A stretch of DNA of 10,920 nt from contig JACMQD010000079.1 in assembly GCA_014377155.1 (NCBI GenBank), positions 1 through 10,920 of the forward strand, written 5' to 3'. Positions within the stretch are counted from its first letter, which is position 1, and each line of letters starts with the position of its first letter. Position numbers and translations under genes: made by a program. This document shows positions 1-7,424 of this stretch, in pieces. This DNA is from Herminiimonas sp. (GTDB lineage: Bacteria > Pseudomonadota > Gammaproteobacteria > Burkholderiales > Burkholderiaceae). Under the pieces are notes generated by a model. That model made no database searches and had not been told where the DNA came from. It worked only from the letters and a program-made list of their open reading frames with translations.

Positions 1-3
1 ATC

Positions 4-1071
4 ATGATTCTCGTCACCGGCGGCGCCGGCTTCATCGGCGCAAATTTCGTACTGGACTGGATTGCCACCACGGGCGAGCCCGTTCTCAATCTGGACGCCC
101 TCACCTACGCCGGCAACCTGGAGAGCCTGAAGTCGCTGGACGGGGACTCCCGCCACGTGTTCGTCAAAGGCGATATCTGCGACCGCCCCTTGCTCGACCG
201 CCTGTTCGCCGAATACAAGCCGCGCGCGGTATTGCATTTCGCGGCCGAAAGCCATGTCGACCGCAGCATCCACGGCCCCGGCGCCTTCATGAAGACCAAC
301 GTGGATGGCACCTTCACCTTGCTGGAGGCCGTGCGCCAGCATTGGTCGACACTCGCCCCCGAGGCCAAGGCGGCGTTCCGTTTTCACCACGTGTCGACCG
401 ACGAGGTTTACGGCTCGCTGGGCAAGACAGACCCGCCATTCACCGAGACTCACACCTACGCACCGAACAGCCCCTATTCAGCCAGCAAAGCCGCGAGTGA
501 TCACTTGGTGCGCGCCTGGCACCACACCTACGGCCTGCCGGTGGTCACCACCAACTGCTCGAACAACTACGGGCCCTTGCACTTCCCCGAAAAGTTGATT
601 CCCCTGATGATCGTCAACGCGCTGGCCGGCAAGCCGCTGCCGGTCTATGGCGACGGACAGCAAATCCGCGACTGGCTCTTCGTCTCGGACCATTGCGCCG
701 CGATCCGCGAAGTGCTGGCTCGCGGCACCGTGGGCGAGACCTACAACATAGGCGGATGGAATGAAAAACCAAACATCGAGATCGTGCACACCATCTGCGC
801 GCTGCTCGATGAAATGCGCCCGGATGCTGACGGCAGTTATGCCCGCCTCATCAGTCATGTCACGGATCGACCCGGCCACGATCGCCGCTACGCGATCGAC
901 GCCCGAAAGATTGAGCGCGAACTGGGATGGAAGCCTGCGGAAACCTTCGAGAGCGGCATCCGCAAGACCGTGCGCTGGTACCTGGACAACTCCGACTGGG
1001 TCGCACGTGTCCAAAGCGGCGCTTATCGCGACTGGGTGACCACCAACTACAACGAACGCAGCGGCGCTTGA
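4..1071 (+). CDS. rfbB: dTDP-glucose 4,6-dehydratase
   Basis: Converts dTDP-D-glucose to dTDP-4-keto-6-deoxyglucose in the cytoplasm, the second step of dTDP-L-rhamnose synthesis. The 355-residue protein is full length for the family and is an extended short-chain dehydrogenase (Rossmann fold). It shows the NAD-binding motif TGGAGFIG at residues 5-12. The STDEVYG motif at 131-137 carries the catalytic Thr-Asp-Glu (T132, D133, E134). The Y158-x3-K162 pair follows, then SNNYGP at 186-191. The ATG at position 4 lies almost at the window edge, so its ribosome binding site is not visible, but [12 protein letters not shown] is a normal N-terminus for this enzyme. It is the first visible gene of a four-gene rhamnose operon, and rfbD begins 7 bp after its stop. 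Any promoter lies outside the window. Identity is very secure. Confidence 0.97.
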   Translation: MILVTGGAGFIGANFVLDWIATTGEPVLNLDALTYAGNLESLKSLDGDSRHVFVKGDICDRPLLDRLFAEYKPRAVLHFAAESHVDRSIHGPGAFMKTNVDGTFTLLEAVRQHWSTLAPEAKAAFRFHHVSTDEVYGSLGKTDPPFTETHTYAPNSPYSASKAASDHLVRAWHHTYGLPVVTTNCSNNYGPLHFPEKLIPLMIVNALAGKPLPVYGDGQQIRDWLFVSDHCAAIREVLARGTVGETYNIGGWNEKPNIEIVHTICALLDEMRPDADGSYARLISHVTDRPGHDRRYAIDARKIERELGWKPAETFESGIRKTVRWYLDNSDWVARVQSGAYRDWVTTNYNERSGA

Positions 1072-1078
1072 GAACGTC

Positions 1079-2005
1079 ATGAAAATCCTGTTACTCGGGA
1101 AAAATGGTCAAGTGGGTTGGGAACTGCAACGCGCTCTAGAGCCACTGGGTGAGGTAGTGGCGCTCGGCTCAGACAGCCCGTTCCCGCTGTGCGCCGACTT
1201 TTCAAACCCCGAAGCGCTGGCAGCGACCGTACGGGCCGTGGCGCCGCAGATCATCGTCAACGCCGCCGCGCACACTGCTGTGGACCGGGCCGAATCCGAG
1301 CCCGGCCATGCACGCGCCCTGAATGCCACGGCCCCTGCCGTGCTGGCTCGTGAAGCAAAGGCACTCGGCGCCTGGTTGATGCACTACAGCACCGATTACG
1401 TGTTCGACGGCAGCGGCGCCGCGCCGTGGTCTGAAGACTCCCCCACCGGCCCGCTCAGCGTGTACGGAGCCACCAAACTCGAAGGCGAAAAAGCCATCCG
1501 GGACAGCGGCTGCAAGCACCTCATCTTCCGCACCAGTTGGGTTTACGCGGCGCGCGGAGGTAACTTCGCCAAGACGATGTTGCGACTCGCCAAAGAGCGC
1601 GAGCGGCTCACCGTCATCGCCGATCAGTTTGGCGCGCCCACCGGGGCCGAACTTTTAGCCGACCTGACCGCCCACGCCCTGCGTAGCGCGACCGCTCGAC
1701 CCGAGTTGGCCGGCACATACCACGCTGTTGCGCAAGGCGAGACGACTTGGCACGCCTATGCACGTCACGTGATCGAACATGCGCGCGCGATGGGTCAGGT
1801 CATCAAGGTCGCGCCTGAGGCAATCGAAGCCGTACCGTCAAGCGCATTCCCGACACCTGCCAAGCGCCCTGGTAACTCACGCCTGGATACCCGGAAACTG
1901 CAAAAAGCCTTCCAGGTGGCGTTGCCACCGTGGCAAAACGGAGTCGACCGAATGCTCGACGAAATGCGTGGATACGGTCTCAACGATCAAAAAAATGGCG
2001 ATTAA
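1079..2005 (+). CDS. rfbD: dTDP-4-dehydrorhamnose reductase
   Basis: Catalyses the last step of dTDP-L-rhamnose synthesis, the NAD(P)H-dependent reduction of dTDP-4-keto-L-rhamnose. The 308-residue protein has the RmlD layout: a glycine-rich nucleotide-binding loop GKNGQVG at residues 7-13, [12 protein letters not shown] at 61-72, the STDYVFDG motif at 104-111, and the catalytic Y129-x3-K133 pair inside [24 protein letters not shown] at 150-163 is also typical. The ATG lies 7 bp after the rfbB stop with only a weak GAGA upstream, so translation is probably coupled to rfbB. The last codons run through a seven-A tract (1989-1995). An 89-bp gap then separates it from rfbA, the loosest spacing in this operon. 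Confidence 0.96.
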   Translation: MKILLLGKNGQVGWELQRALEPLGEVVALGSDSPFPLCADFSNPEALAATVRAVAPQIIVNAAAHTAVDRAESEPGHARALNATAPAVLAREAKALGAWLMHYSTDYVFDGSGAAPWSEDSPTGPLSVYGATKLEGEKAIRDSGCKHLIFRTSWVYAARGGNFAKTMLRLAKERERLTVIADQFGAPTGAELLADLTAHALRSATARPELAGTYHAVAQGETTWHAYARHVIEHARAMGQVIKVAPEAIEAVPSSAFPTPAKRPGNSRLDTRKLQKAFQVALPPWQNGVDRMLDEMRGYGLNDQKNGD

Positions 2006-2094
2006 GCCAGCGCCAATGCTCGGGTCGGACCGCAGTGCGCTCGTTCCTTTTTATTTGCCGTGGGCATCCCACTCATCACTCAGGAATGACATTC

Positions 2095-2985
2095 ATGTCG
2101 CAATCTCGTAAAGGCATCCTCCTTGCCGGCGGCTCCGGCAGCCGCCTGCACCCTGCAACTCTCGCAATGAGCAAGCAACTGCTGCCGGTGTACGACAAGC
2201 CGATGGTGTATTACCCGCTGGCCACACTCATGTTGGCCGGCATCCGCGACATCCTTCTGATCAGCACACCGCAAGACATCCCCCGGTTTCAAAGCCTGCT
2301 CGGTGATGGCACCAAGTGGGGTGTCAATATCAGCTACTGCGTGCAACCCAGCCCCGACGGTCTGGCGCAAGCCTTCATCCTCGGAAAAAATTTCGTCGGC
2401 GGCAAACCCAGCGCGTTGGTGCTTGGCGACAACATCTTCTACGGACACGCATTGCAAGGATTGCTGGAAGGGGCGGCTGGCCGCAATAGCGGTGCCTCTG
2501 TGTTCGCTTATCACGTGAACGACCCCGAGCGCTACGGCGTGGTCGAGTTCGACAACGCTCAGCGTGCGCTGAGCATCGAAGAAAAGCCGAAAAAACCAAA
2601 GAGCAACTACGCGGTGACCGGCTTGTACTTCTACGACGAACAGGTTTGCGATATCGCTGCCGACATCCAGCCCTCAGCACGCGGGGAATTGGAGATTACC
2701 GATGTCAACGCCACCTACCTGCGGCTGGATCAGCTCAGCGTCGAAATCATGGGTCGCGGATACGCTTGGCTCGACACCGGCACCCACGACAGCCTGCTGG
2801 AAGCCAGCCAGTTCATCGCGACCCTTGAAAAACGCCAAGGCTTGAAGGTGGCCTGTCCCGAAGAGATCGCATACCGTTCCGGCTGGATCACCGCCGAGCA
2901 ACTGCAGGCACTGGCACAGCCAATGCTCAAGAACGGGTACGGACAGTACTTGCAGCAAGTTCTGACAGACAAGGTTTACCGATGA
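2095..2985 (+). CDS. rfbA: glucose-1-phosphate thymidylyltransferase
   Basis: Makes dTDP-glucose from glucose-1-phosphate and dTTP, the committing and usually feedback-inhibited step of the rhamnose pathway. Read from the ATG at 2095 it has 296 residues, the normal RmlA length. It shows the nucleotidyltransferase signature [11 protein letters not shown] at residues 12-22, [11 protein letters not shown] at 27-37 and LGDNIFYG at 110-117, whose Asp binds metal. [15 protein letters not shown] further on is also characteristic. The reading frame stays open upstream to 1930, but that stretch overlaps rfbD in another frame and adds residues no RmlA has. The 2095 ATG is preceded by AGGA at 2082-2085 with a 9-nt spacer, so I chose that start. 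Its stop overlaps the rfbC start as ATGA. Confidence 0.96.
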   Translation: MSQSRKGILLAGGSGSRLHPATLAMSKQLLPVYDKPMVYYPLATLMLAGIRDILLISTPQDIPRFQSLLGDGTKWGVNISYCVQPSPDGLAQAFILGKNFVGGKPSALVLGDNIFYGHALQGLLEGAAGRNSGASVFAYHVNDPERYGVVEFDNAQRALSIEEKPKKPKSNYAVTGLYFYDEQVCDIAADIQPSARGELEITDVNATYLRLDQLSVEIMGRGYAWLDTGTHDSLLEASQFIATLEKRQGLKVACPEEIAYRSGWITAEQLQALAQPMLKNGYGQYLQQVLTDKVYR

Positions 2986-3530
2986 AAGTAACGCCCACCA
3001 CAATTGCCGACGTGCTGATCCTGGAGCCAAAGGTCTTCGGCGACGAGCGCGGTTTCTTCATGGAGAGCTTCAACCACCGCGCCTTCAGCGAAGCCGCAGG
3101 CGGGGAGTACAGCTTCGTGCAGGACAATCATTCGCGCTCTGTAAAAGGCGTGCTTCGTGGACTTCACTTTCAGACCGGCGAGCATGCGCAGGGCAAGTTG
3201 GTGCGCGTAACGCAAGGCAGCGTATTCGACGTAGCGGTCGATATCCGCCACGATAGCCCGACGTTCGGTCAATGGGTTGGGCTGGAATTAAGTGGTAGCA
3301 ATCACAAGCAACTCTGGATTCCACCGGGGTTGGCCCATGGCTTTCTCGTCCTCAGCGACTCGGCCGATTTCTTGTACAAGACTACGACCTACTACCAACC
3401 GACAGCCGAACGGTCATTGCGTTGGGATGACGCGCATTTGGCCATCGAGTGGCCGAATGTCGGCAAGGCGCCACTGCTGTCCGCAAAAGACGCAGCCGCT
3501 CCCGGGCTTGCGGACTTGACCGCAAGTTGA
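2982..3530 (+). CDS. rfbC: dTDP-4-dehydrorhamnose 3,5-epimerase
   Basis: Epimerises C3 and C5 of dTDP-4-keto-6-deoxyglucose to give dTDP-4-keto-L-rhamnose, the substrate of RfbD. The 182-residue protein is a single cupin-fold RmlC domain of normal length. Visible family marks are [10 protein letters not shown] at residues 22-31, QDNHSRS at 47-53, and RGLHFQ at 59-64 with the catalytic histidine H62. K72 follows, then IPPGLAHGF at 113-121 and Y132 in the substrate pocket. The ATG at 2982 overlaps the rfbA stop by 4 nt (ATGA), a classic translational coupling arrangement. It is the last gene of the rhamnose operon. I see no clear intrinsic terminator after it. Confidence 0.96.
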   Translation: MKVTPTTIADVLILEPKVFGDERGFFMESFNHRAFSEAAGGEYSFVQDNHSRSVKGVLRGLHFQTGEHAQGKLVRVTQGSVFDVAVDIRHDSPTFGQWVGLELSGSNHKQLWIPPGLAHGFLVLSDSADFLYKTTTYYQPTAERSLRWDDAHLAIEWPNVGKAPLLSAKDAAAPGLADLTAS

Positions 3531-3862
3531 GCGGCAATGCAAACGCAGACATGAGGCGATCCGCCATCTTGAATAGCGCATCGCTAAGCACGGGTGTCAC
3601 CGACCCATTGAATACAAATAATTGCATTTTCCCCGCCAGAATATCGCTCAAGATCTGCTGCTGCGTGCCGATTCATAGCCAAGACTGCTGACGCTTTGAA
3701 CTCCAACATTTCGTTGGAATGCCTCAGCGGTCCGGTGTCAGCGCGACCTCCACGCTTTAGCGTCATACCGACCATGTCGGTTCGTTCGCACTCCGCACTT
3801 CTCCGTTGCCGACCTCCACGAGACGTCGACGTTCGAAATATTGCCTTGAGTGAGATCCGACC
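3531..3862 (+). other. 332-bp non-coding leader between rfbC and the lipoprotein gene
   Basis: I find no gene here that I can support on either strand; the open frames present are shadows or are broken by stops. The stretch holds several small inverted repeats: TCCAAC/GTTGGA at 3702-3718, ACGC/GCGT at 3752-3763, ACCGAC/GTCGGT at 3767-3781, and a 10-bp palindrome ACGTCGACGT at 3823-3832. It also holds an 11-bp direct repeat, CGACCTCCACG, at 3744-3754 and 3810-3820. A possible promoter lies at 3594-3622. It probably carries the promoter and a structured 5' leader of the lipoprotein gene. No T-run follows a stem, so I do not call a terminator for rfbC. Confidence 0.6.
3594..3622 (+). promoter_or_regulatory. 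possible sigma70-type promoter for the lipoprotein gene
   Basis: A GTGTCA box (3594-3599, 4 of 6 to TTGACA) and an AATAAT box (3617-3622, 5 of 6 to TATAAT) are separated by exactly 17 bp. They lie in a locally AT-rich patch between rfbC and the lipoprotein gene. If used, it would give a leader of over 200 nt. This is a visual match only and could be chance. Confidence 0.3.
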
Positions 3863-6253
3863 ATGCTGAACTACCCTGCGCGCCTCAGGCGCCCAATCAA
3901 ACTTTGTGCATGCCTGCTCAGCGCCGCAATACTTGCTGCCTGCGGCGGCGGCGACGACGACAGCCTCAACGAGGCCACATTCACCGGTGCATCGCTAGGC
4001 TCAACCGACATTCATGTCCAATCCGCACGCCCCTTGGCGGCTGCCCCTGCCGAGTTAACTCAGGAATCCATTGCAGCACTGACCGCCCCGATCGCTGCGC
4101 TTGCCGCATCTGCCGTGTCGTCCCAATCCTCGATGGGCAACGGAGTGGACACGCCGATACCTGCCCCGAATGAAACGGCAGCAGCGCCCGACGCAACCGA
4201 CACCGTCGAAATTGCCGACTTGCCACCAACGTCGGCTGGCGTTGTTTCTGCCAAGTCGGGGCCGATCCCGATGAATTCTCTGGCAACAGGCGTCAAGCCC
4301 ATAACGCGCCTGGCTGCACGTGTAGCTTTTCCGGCTGCGACTAAGCGTGCACCAGGTCCTGCCACCGTCAATGACACAGCAGCAGCAACCGAATGCGGCG
4401 TCGACGTGGGCGGATGGACCATCCCCGTGCCCTCGAAAGCCAGCACGTCTATTGCATTGCGCAACATGCAGCAGCCGGGTTCGCGTCTGTACTACATCAG
4501 CGCTGCCAACGGTTCAGACGCGACGGGCGATATTTATTTTTGGGATGGCAATCGCATCATCGATTCCGCCAGCAACCCAGCCAACTCGGCCGGCCTTGCC
4601 TACGGCACCGATCCGATGAATCCAAGTGCCGCTGTCAAACGGTTCAAGCGTTGGGCGTATGTGGCACCGCGAGCCGCTCCCAATGCCGATATCGGAAGCA
4701 CGGGAGCCCAAGGAGGCAGTACGACACCCTCATCGCGCGGTGGCTTTCCGGACTGGTGGATGTTCGCGCGGGGAGAGACATACGATTTGAGCGACGATCT
4801 GCTGTCGTTCGAAAGAGAAACCAAACCCACCGCCATATCCGTAAATGCCAGCCTCTCGATCCCTGGGGGCCGCTCTGTGACTGAGCGGCAAATCGTGGGC
4901 GCATTCGGAAACCTGTGCCTCCCGCGGCCCCGCTTTGTACATCCACAGCAGGGTTTCGTGACTAGGTTTACCGCATCGTACGCAACAACCTTCAAGAACG
5001 TTGCGTACTTGTCGTTGCATTTCGACAACCACGACCGACCGACCGGCGCAATGCAAGACGGAGTTTTCCTGCTGGGTCAAACTACTGCCTCGACCGACAT
5101 CCTGTTTGAAGACGTCTGGCTTGACGCCGCTACGATCAACATCGGGCAAAAAAACGCAGCCCAGATCACATTTCGTCGCATGTTGCTCACCGACAACTTC
5201 GCGACCGATGGATCGCACGTTGAAGGCATCTACTACGACGGCACAAAAGACGGACGACTACGCATAGAAGAGTCCATCTTGCTGCGCAACGGGTTCTCAC
5301 GCGGTGATCCCAAAACGCTGCCGTGGCCGCCGACAGGTCAACAAACTTGGGACATGTACAGCCGCAACCTCTACATCAACGGTGAGGTCAATTCGATGCA
5401 GTCGGGCATGTTTGACAGCGTATCGATGATGGGCGCCTCTGGCGATCAGTTCCGGCCCGGGATGCGGGTGGAACGCAATTTCTTCTATCAAGGTTACGTG
5501 TCGATGGGGGCACACGGCGGGTATGCGGACGCAGTAGGTGCAACTGGCTCGATTCTGGACAACGTCGTGCAGCGATTTACGGGCACAGGGACGAACGATA
5601 ACCGCGGGCATCCCGGATGGGGAATCCAACTCGGCGGTGGAGCATACGCAGTGGAGGTGGCGCGCAATATCGTCACCGGCGCCCAAAGCGCTCCAAAGTC
5701 ATACGGGTTTCAATTTATGCCGTTTTTCCAGGATTGCTACGCGAGATTCGCCTTCGCTACTCGAGCCAACCGTGTAACCGATAACGTTTTCGACAGTGGT
5801 CAAGCTGCTGCAGCCATCTCGGTAAAAGACGGTGCAGATGCCTCGACAACATGCTACGGAATGACAGGCCTCGGTGTTCGCAGTAATACGGTTTCCAACA
5901 ACGTGCTGATTAACGGCACACTTCGCGAATCCGAATATCTGCCAGTCGGCACAGCTCTTAATTCGGCACCTGACACGGTCTACCAAGGGAACCGCATCTT
6001 TGCCACCCGAGCAGCCGCTGCAGCGGCATTGGGAAATAACGGTGGGGATCGAACGCTGAAGACCTATCTCGCCGCAAAAGGAATTACCACGACGTCAGCG
6101 GATGGTTTCCCTGAATATTTTGAGCGAGCCATCCAACAACGCCGCGGTCAATGGAACTCAGCCTGGACATCACTTGAGCTCGTGAACCACTTTCGGGCCG
6201 GTTTCGGCAAAACCGCGCTTGCAGCTTCGCCCCCCGCAGCACCTCTACCGTAA
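3863..6253 (+). CDS. secreted lipoprotein with predicted right-handed beta-helix body, function unknown
   Basis: A 796-residue exported protein that I cannot name. Residues 1-27 form a lipoprotein signal peptide: a basic N-region (RLRRPIK), a hydrophobic core and the lipobox L24-A-A-C27. GGGDDD follows; Gly rather than Asp after the cysteine predicts outer-membrane sorting. Residues about 28-180 are low-complexity, rich in Ala, Pro and Thr, and look like a flexible tether. From about residue 209 (LYYISAANGSDATGD) onward are many short strands with recurring Asn-hydrophobic turns (RVERNFFYQG, SILDNVV, EVARNIVTG, RVTDNVFDSG, TVSNNVLING), the pattern of pectin-lyase-like parallel beta-helices. 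Four cysteines in the mature body could form disulfides. The C-terminus (about 734-796) is a helical module. The start has a modest GAGA 7 nt upstream. Polysaccharide binding, cleavage or modification is an inference from fold type and location. No catalytic residues can be assigned. Confidence 0.85.
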   Translation: MLNYPARLRRPIKLCACLLSAAILAACGGGDDDSLNEATFTGASLGSTDIHVQSARPLAAAPAELTQESIAALTAPIAALAASAVSSQSSMGNGVDTPIPAPNETAAAPDATDTVEIADLPPTSAGVVSAKSGPIPMNSLATGVKPITRLAARVAFPAATKRAPGPATVNDTAAATECGVDVGGWTIPVPSKASTSIALRNMQQPGSRLYYISAANGSDATGDIYFWDGNRIIDSASNPANSAGLAYGTDPMNPSAAVKRFKRWAYVAPRAAPNADIGSTGAQGGSTTPSSRGGFPDWWMFARGETYDLSDDLLSFERETKPTAISVNASLSIPGGRSVTERQIVGAFGNLCLPRPRFVHPQQGFVTRFTASYATTFKNVAYLSLHFDNHDRPTGAMQDGVFLLGQTTASTDILFEDVWLDAATINIGQKNAAQITFRRMLLTDNFATDGSHVEGIYYDGTKDGRLRIEESILLRNGFSRGDPKTLPWPPTGQQTWDMYSRNLYINGEVNSMQSGMFDSVSMMGASGDQFRPGMRVERNFFYQGYVSMGAHGGYADAVGATGSILDNVVQRFTGTGTNDNRGHPGWGIQLGGGAYAVEVARNIVTGAQSAPKSYGFQFMPFFQDCYARFAFATRANRVTDNVFDSGQAAAAISVKDGADASTTCYGMTGLGVRSNTVSNNVLINGTLRESEYLPVGTALNSAPDTVYQGNRIFATRAAAAAALGNNGGDRTLKTYLAAKGITTTSADGFPEYFERAIQQRRGQWNSAWTSLELVNHFRAGFGKTALAASPPAAPLP

Positions 6254-6280
6254 GTGAGATCCCAGAGATCCCGCATCGCA

Positions 6281-6311
6281 AACCCCCGGCTTCGTTACCC
6301 GGGGGTTTTTT
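6281..6311 (+). terminator. Rho-independent terminator
   Basis: A perfect 9-bp stem, AACCCCCGG (6281-6289) with CCGGGGGTT (6299-6307), encloses a 9-nt loop. The 3' arm runs into TTTTTT (6306-6311). It begins 27 bp after the lipoprotein stop and should end that transcript, separating it from the glycosyltransferase genes downstream. Confidence 0.92.
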
Positions 6312-6324
6312 CATTTTATGCAGC

Positions 6325-6330
6325 TATGAT
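6325..6330 (+). promoter_or_regulatory. possible -10 box upstream of the first glycosyltransferase
   Basis: TATGAT matches the sigma70 -10 consensus at 5 of 6 positions. It lies just after the terminator and 35 bp before the ATG at 6366, where a new promoter would be needed. No convincing -35 hexamer is present at 16-18 bp, so this is weak. Confidence 0.22.
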
Positions 6331-6365
6331 CCGGTCGCCCTGCCCGTCACCCTTCTTTGCACCAA

Positions 6366-7346
6366 ATGTCGAATCCGAATCGATCCACCTCACCGATACC
6401 TGACATCTCTATTGTTGTCGTCAGCTACAACACATCCGAATTGCTTATTCCGATGCGCCGCGCAATATTAGCGTCAAAAGGGGATCTAAATCTGCAAACC
6501 ATTGTTATAGATAACGCATCCAAGGACGAGTCGGTCGCGACGCTCGAACGCGAATTCAGTGAATCCACCCTGATATGCAACAAAAAAAACGTAGGTTTCG
6601 GCCGCGCAAACAATCAGGCAGTCCCTTTGGTAACGGGCCGCTACGTCCTGCTTTTGAATACAGATGCTTTTGTAGCATCTGACACGCTATCCGCTACCGT
6701 CAAGTATATGGATGAGCATCCCGAATGCGGAATTTTGGGGACTCGACTCGTGGGTCGTGATGGAGATTTGCAACCCGTATGTCGCAACTTTCCTAATCCT
6801 TGGAACGTATTTCTTCAGCGGTCGGGACTGACCCGTTTTTTTCCGGCGACGAAAATGGTCGACGAACCTTTCCCGAATGACGATATTCCACGAGAATGTG
6901 ACTGGGTAGTGGGTTGCTATTTACTGGTACGAAGAAGCGTGATAGAACAGTGCGGTCTGTTTGATCCCCGTTATTTTTTGTATTTCGAAGAAGTGGATTT
7001 CTGCAAACGGGCTAAACGTAGTGGATGGAAAGTCATTCATTTTCCCAGCACCACTGTCATACACCTAGGCGGCGAAAGCGCCAAGTCTGAAGGTTCTCTG
7101 ACCCCGTCTGGCAAACAAATTTCTGCACTGCAAATAGAGAGTGAGCTTCTGTACTACCGAAAGCATTTTGGTTTGACTGGTCTTTTGGCATTTGTTTGCC
7201 TTTCGTGGCTAACCGACCTGATACATGGCATCAAGTGGCTTGCTCGCGGGCAAGGCATTGCAGGACTTGATTCCGTGCGCGCTCATGCGACCGCAGTAAG
7301 GACAATACTTTTGAACACCCATCTGGGTACCGCTCCAACACGTTAA
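6366..7346 (+). CDS. GT2 family glycosyltransferase, rhamnosyltransferase-like
   Basis: Probably transfers a sugar, plausibly rhamnose from the dTDP-rhamnose made upstream, to a lipid-linked acceptor at the inner face of the membrane. Read from the ATG at 6366 it has 326 residues. The GT-A fold is clear: DISIVVVSYN at 13-22, IDNASKD at 48-54, KNVGFGRANN at 74-83, LLLNTDA at 95-101 (the DxD-equivalent site, here NTD), WVVGCYLLVRR at 180-190 and YFEEVDFC at 206-213. A hydrophobic stretch near residues 271-290 may anchor it. The frame opens slightly earlier at a TTG (6357), but the ATG is more likely. Neither has a Shine-Dalgarno sequence. The gene is visibly more AT-rich than the rfb operon and contains A8 and T7 tracts. 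Enzyme class is secure; donor and acceptor are inferred. Confidence 0.92.
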   Translation: MSNPNRSTSPIPDISIVVVSYNTSELLIPMRRAILASKGDLNLQTIVIDNASKDESVATLEREFSESTLICNKKNVGFGRANNQAVPLVTGRYVLLLNTDAFVASDTLSATVKYMDEHPECGILGTRLVGRDGDLQPVCRNFPNPWNVFLQRSGLTRFFPATKMVDEPFPNDDIPRECDWVVGCYLLVRRSVIEQCGLFDPRYFLYFEEVDFCKRAKRSGWKVIHFPSTTVIHLGGESAKSEGSLTPSGKQISALQIESELLYYRKHFGLTGLLAFVCLSWLTDLIHGIKWLARGQGIAGLDSVRAHATAVRTILLNTHLGTAPTR

Positions 7347-7358
7347 TAGCTTTCATCG

Positions 7359-7424
7359 CCATGCGATTTTGGCATAATTTGGCTTATTCATCGAACACCT
7401 TGAATCTGGGATGAAATCGCATGG
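7359..7424 (+). repeat. 11-bp perfect inverted repeat overlapping the start of the GT4-like gene
   Basis: CCATGCGATTT (7359-7369) is the exact reverse complement of AAATCGCATGG (7414-7424), with 44 nt between the arms. The second arm contains the ATG at 7421-7423. In RNA read through from upstream, the arms could pair and hide the start region. The first arm also lies within a possible promoter spacer (a CATAAT -10 candidate at 7373-7378), so a DNA operator role is an alternative. Confidence 0.5.

Noticed and set aside
478..1080. 200-residue minus-strand frame opposite rfbB
   Set aside because: It is antisense to a secure, fully conserved gene and is explained by third-position GC bias.
2060..2072. 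Small hairpin GTGGG-CAT-CCCAC upstream of rfbA
   Set aside because: It has only five pairs, no T-run after it, and lies outside the likely ribosome binding site; stems this short are common by chance.
1930..2094. Upstream extension of the rfbA frame giving a 351-residue protein
   Set aside because: It overlaps rfbD out of frame and adds a basic, non-RmlA sequence. The ATG at 2095 has a ribosome binding site and gives the normal family length.
3382..3651. Minus-strand frame with a protein-like stretch (residues such as LSDILAGKMQLFVFNGSV)
   Set aside because: It begins with a TTG, has an in-frame stop shortly upstream, and half of it is antisense to the 3' end of rfbC. A decayed gene is possible, but nothing confirms it.
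4060..4467. Minus-strand 135-residue frame opposite the lipoprotein tether
   Set aside because: The low-complexity Ala/Thr-rich coding region naturally leaves the reverse frame open; there is no start signal or family match.
7347..7420. Terminator between the first two glycosyltransferase genes
   Set aside because: The short GCCA/TGGC stem is weak and is not followed by a T-run. The long inverted repeat explains this region better.
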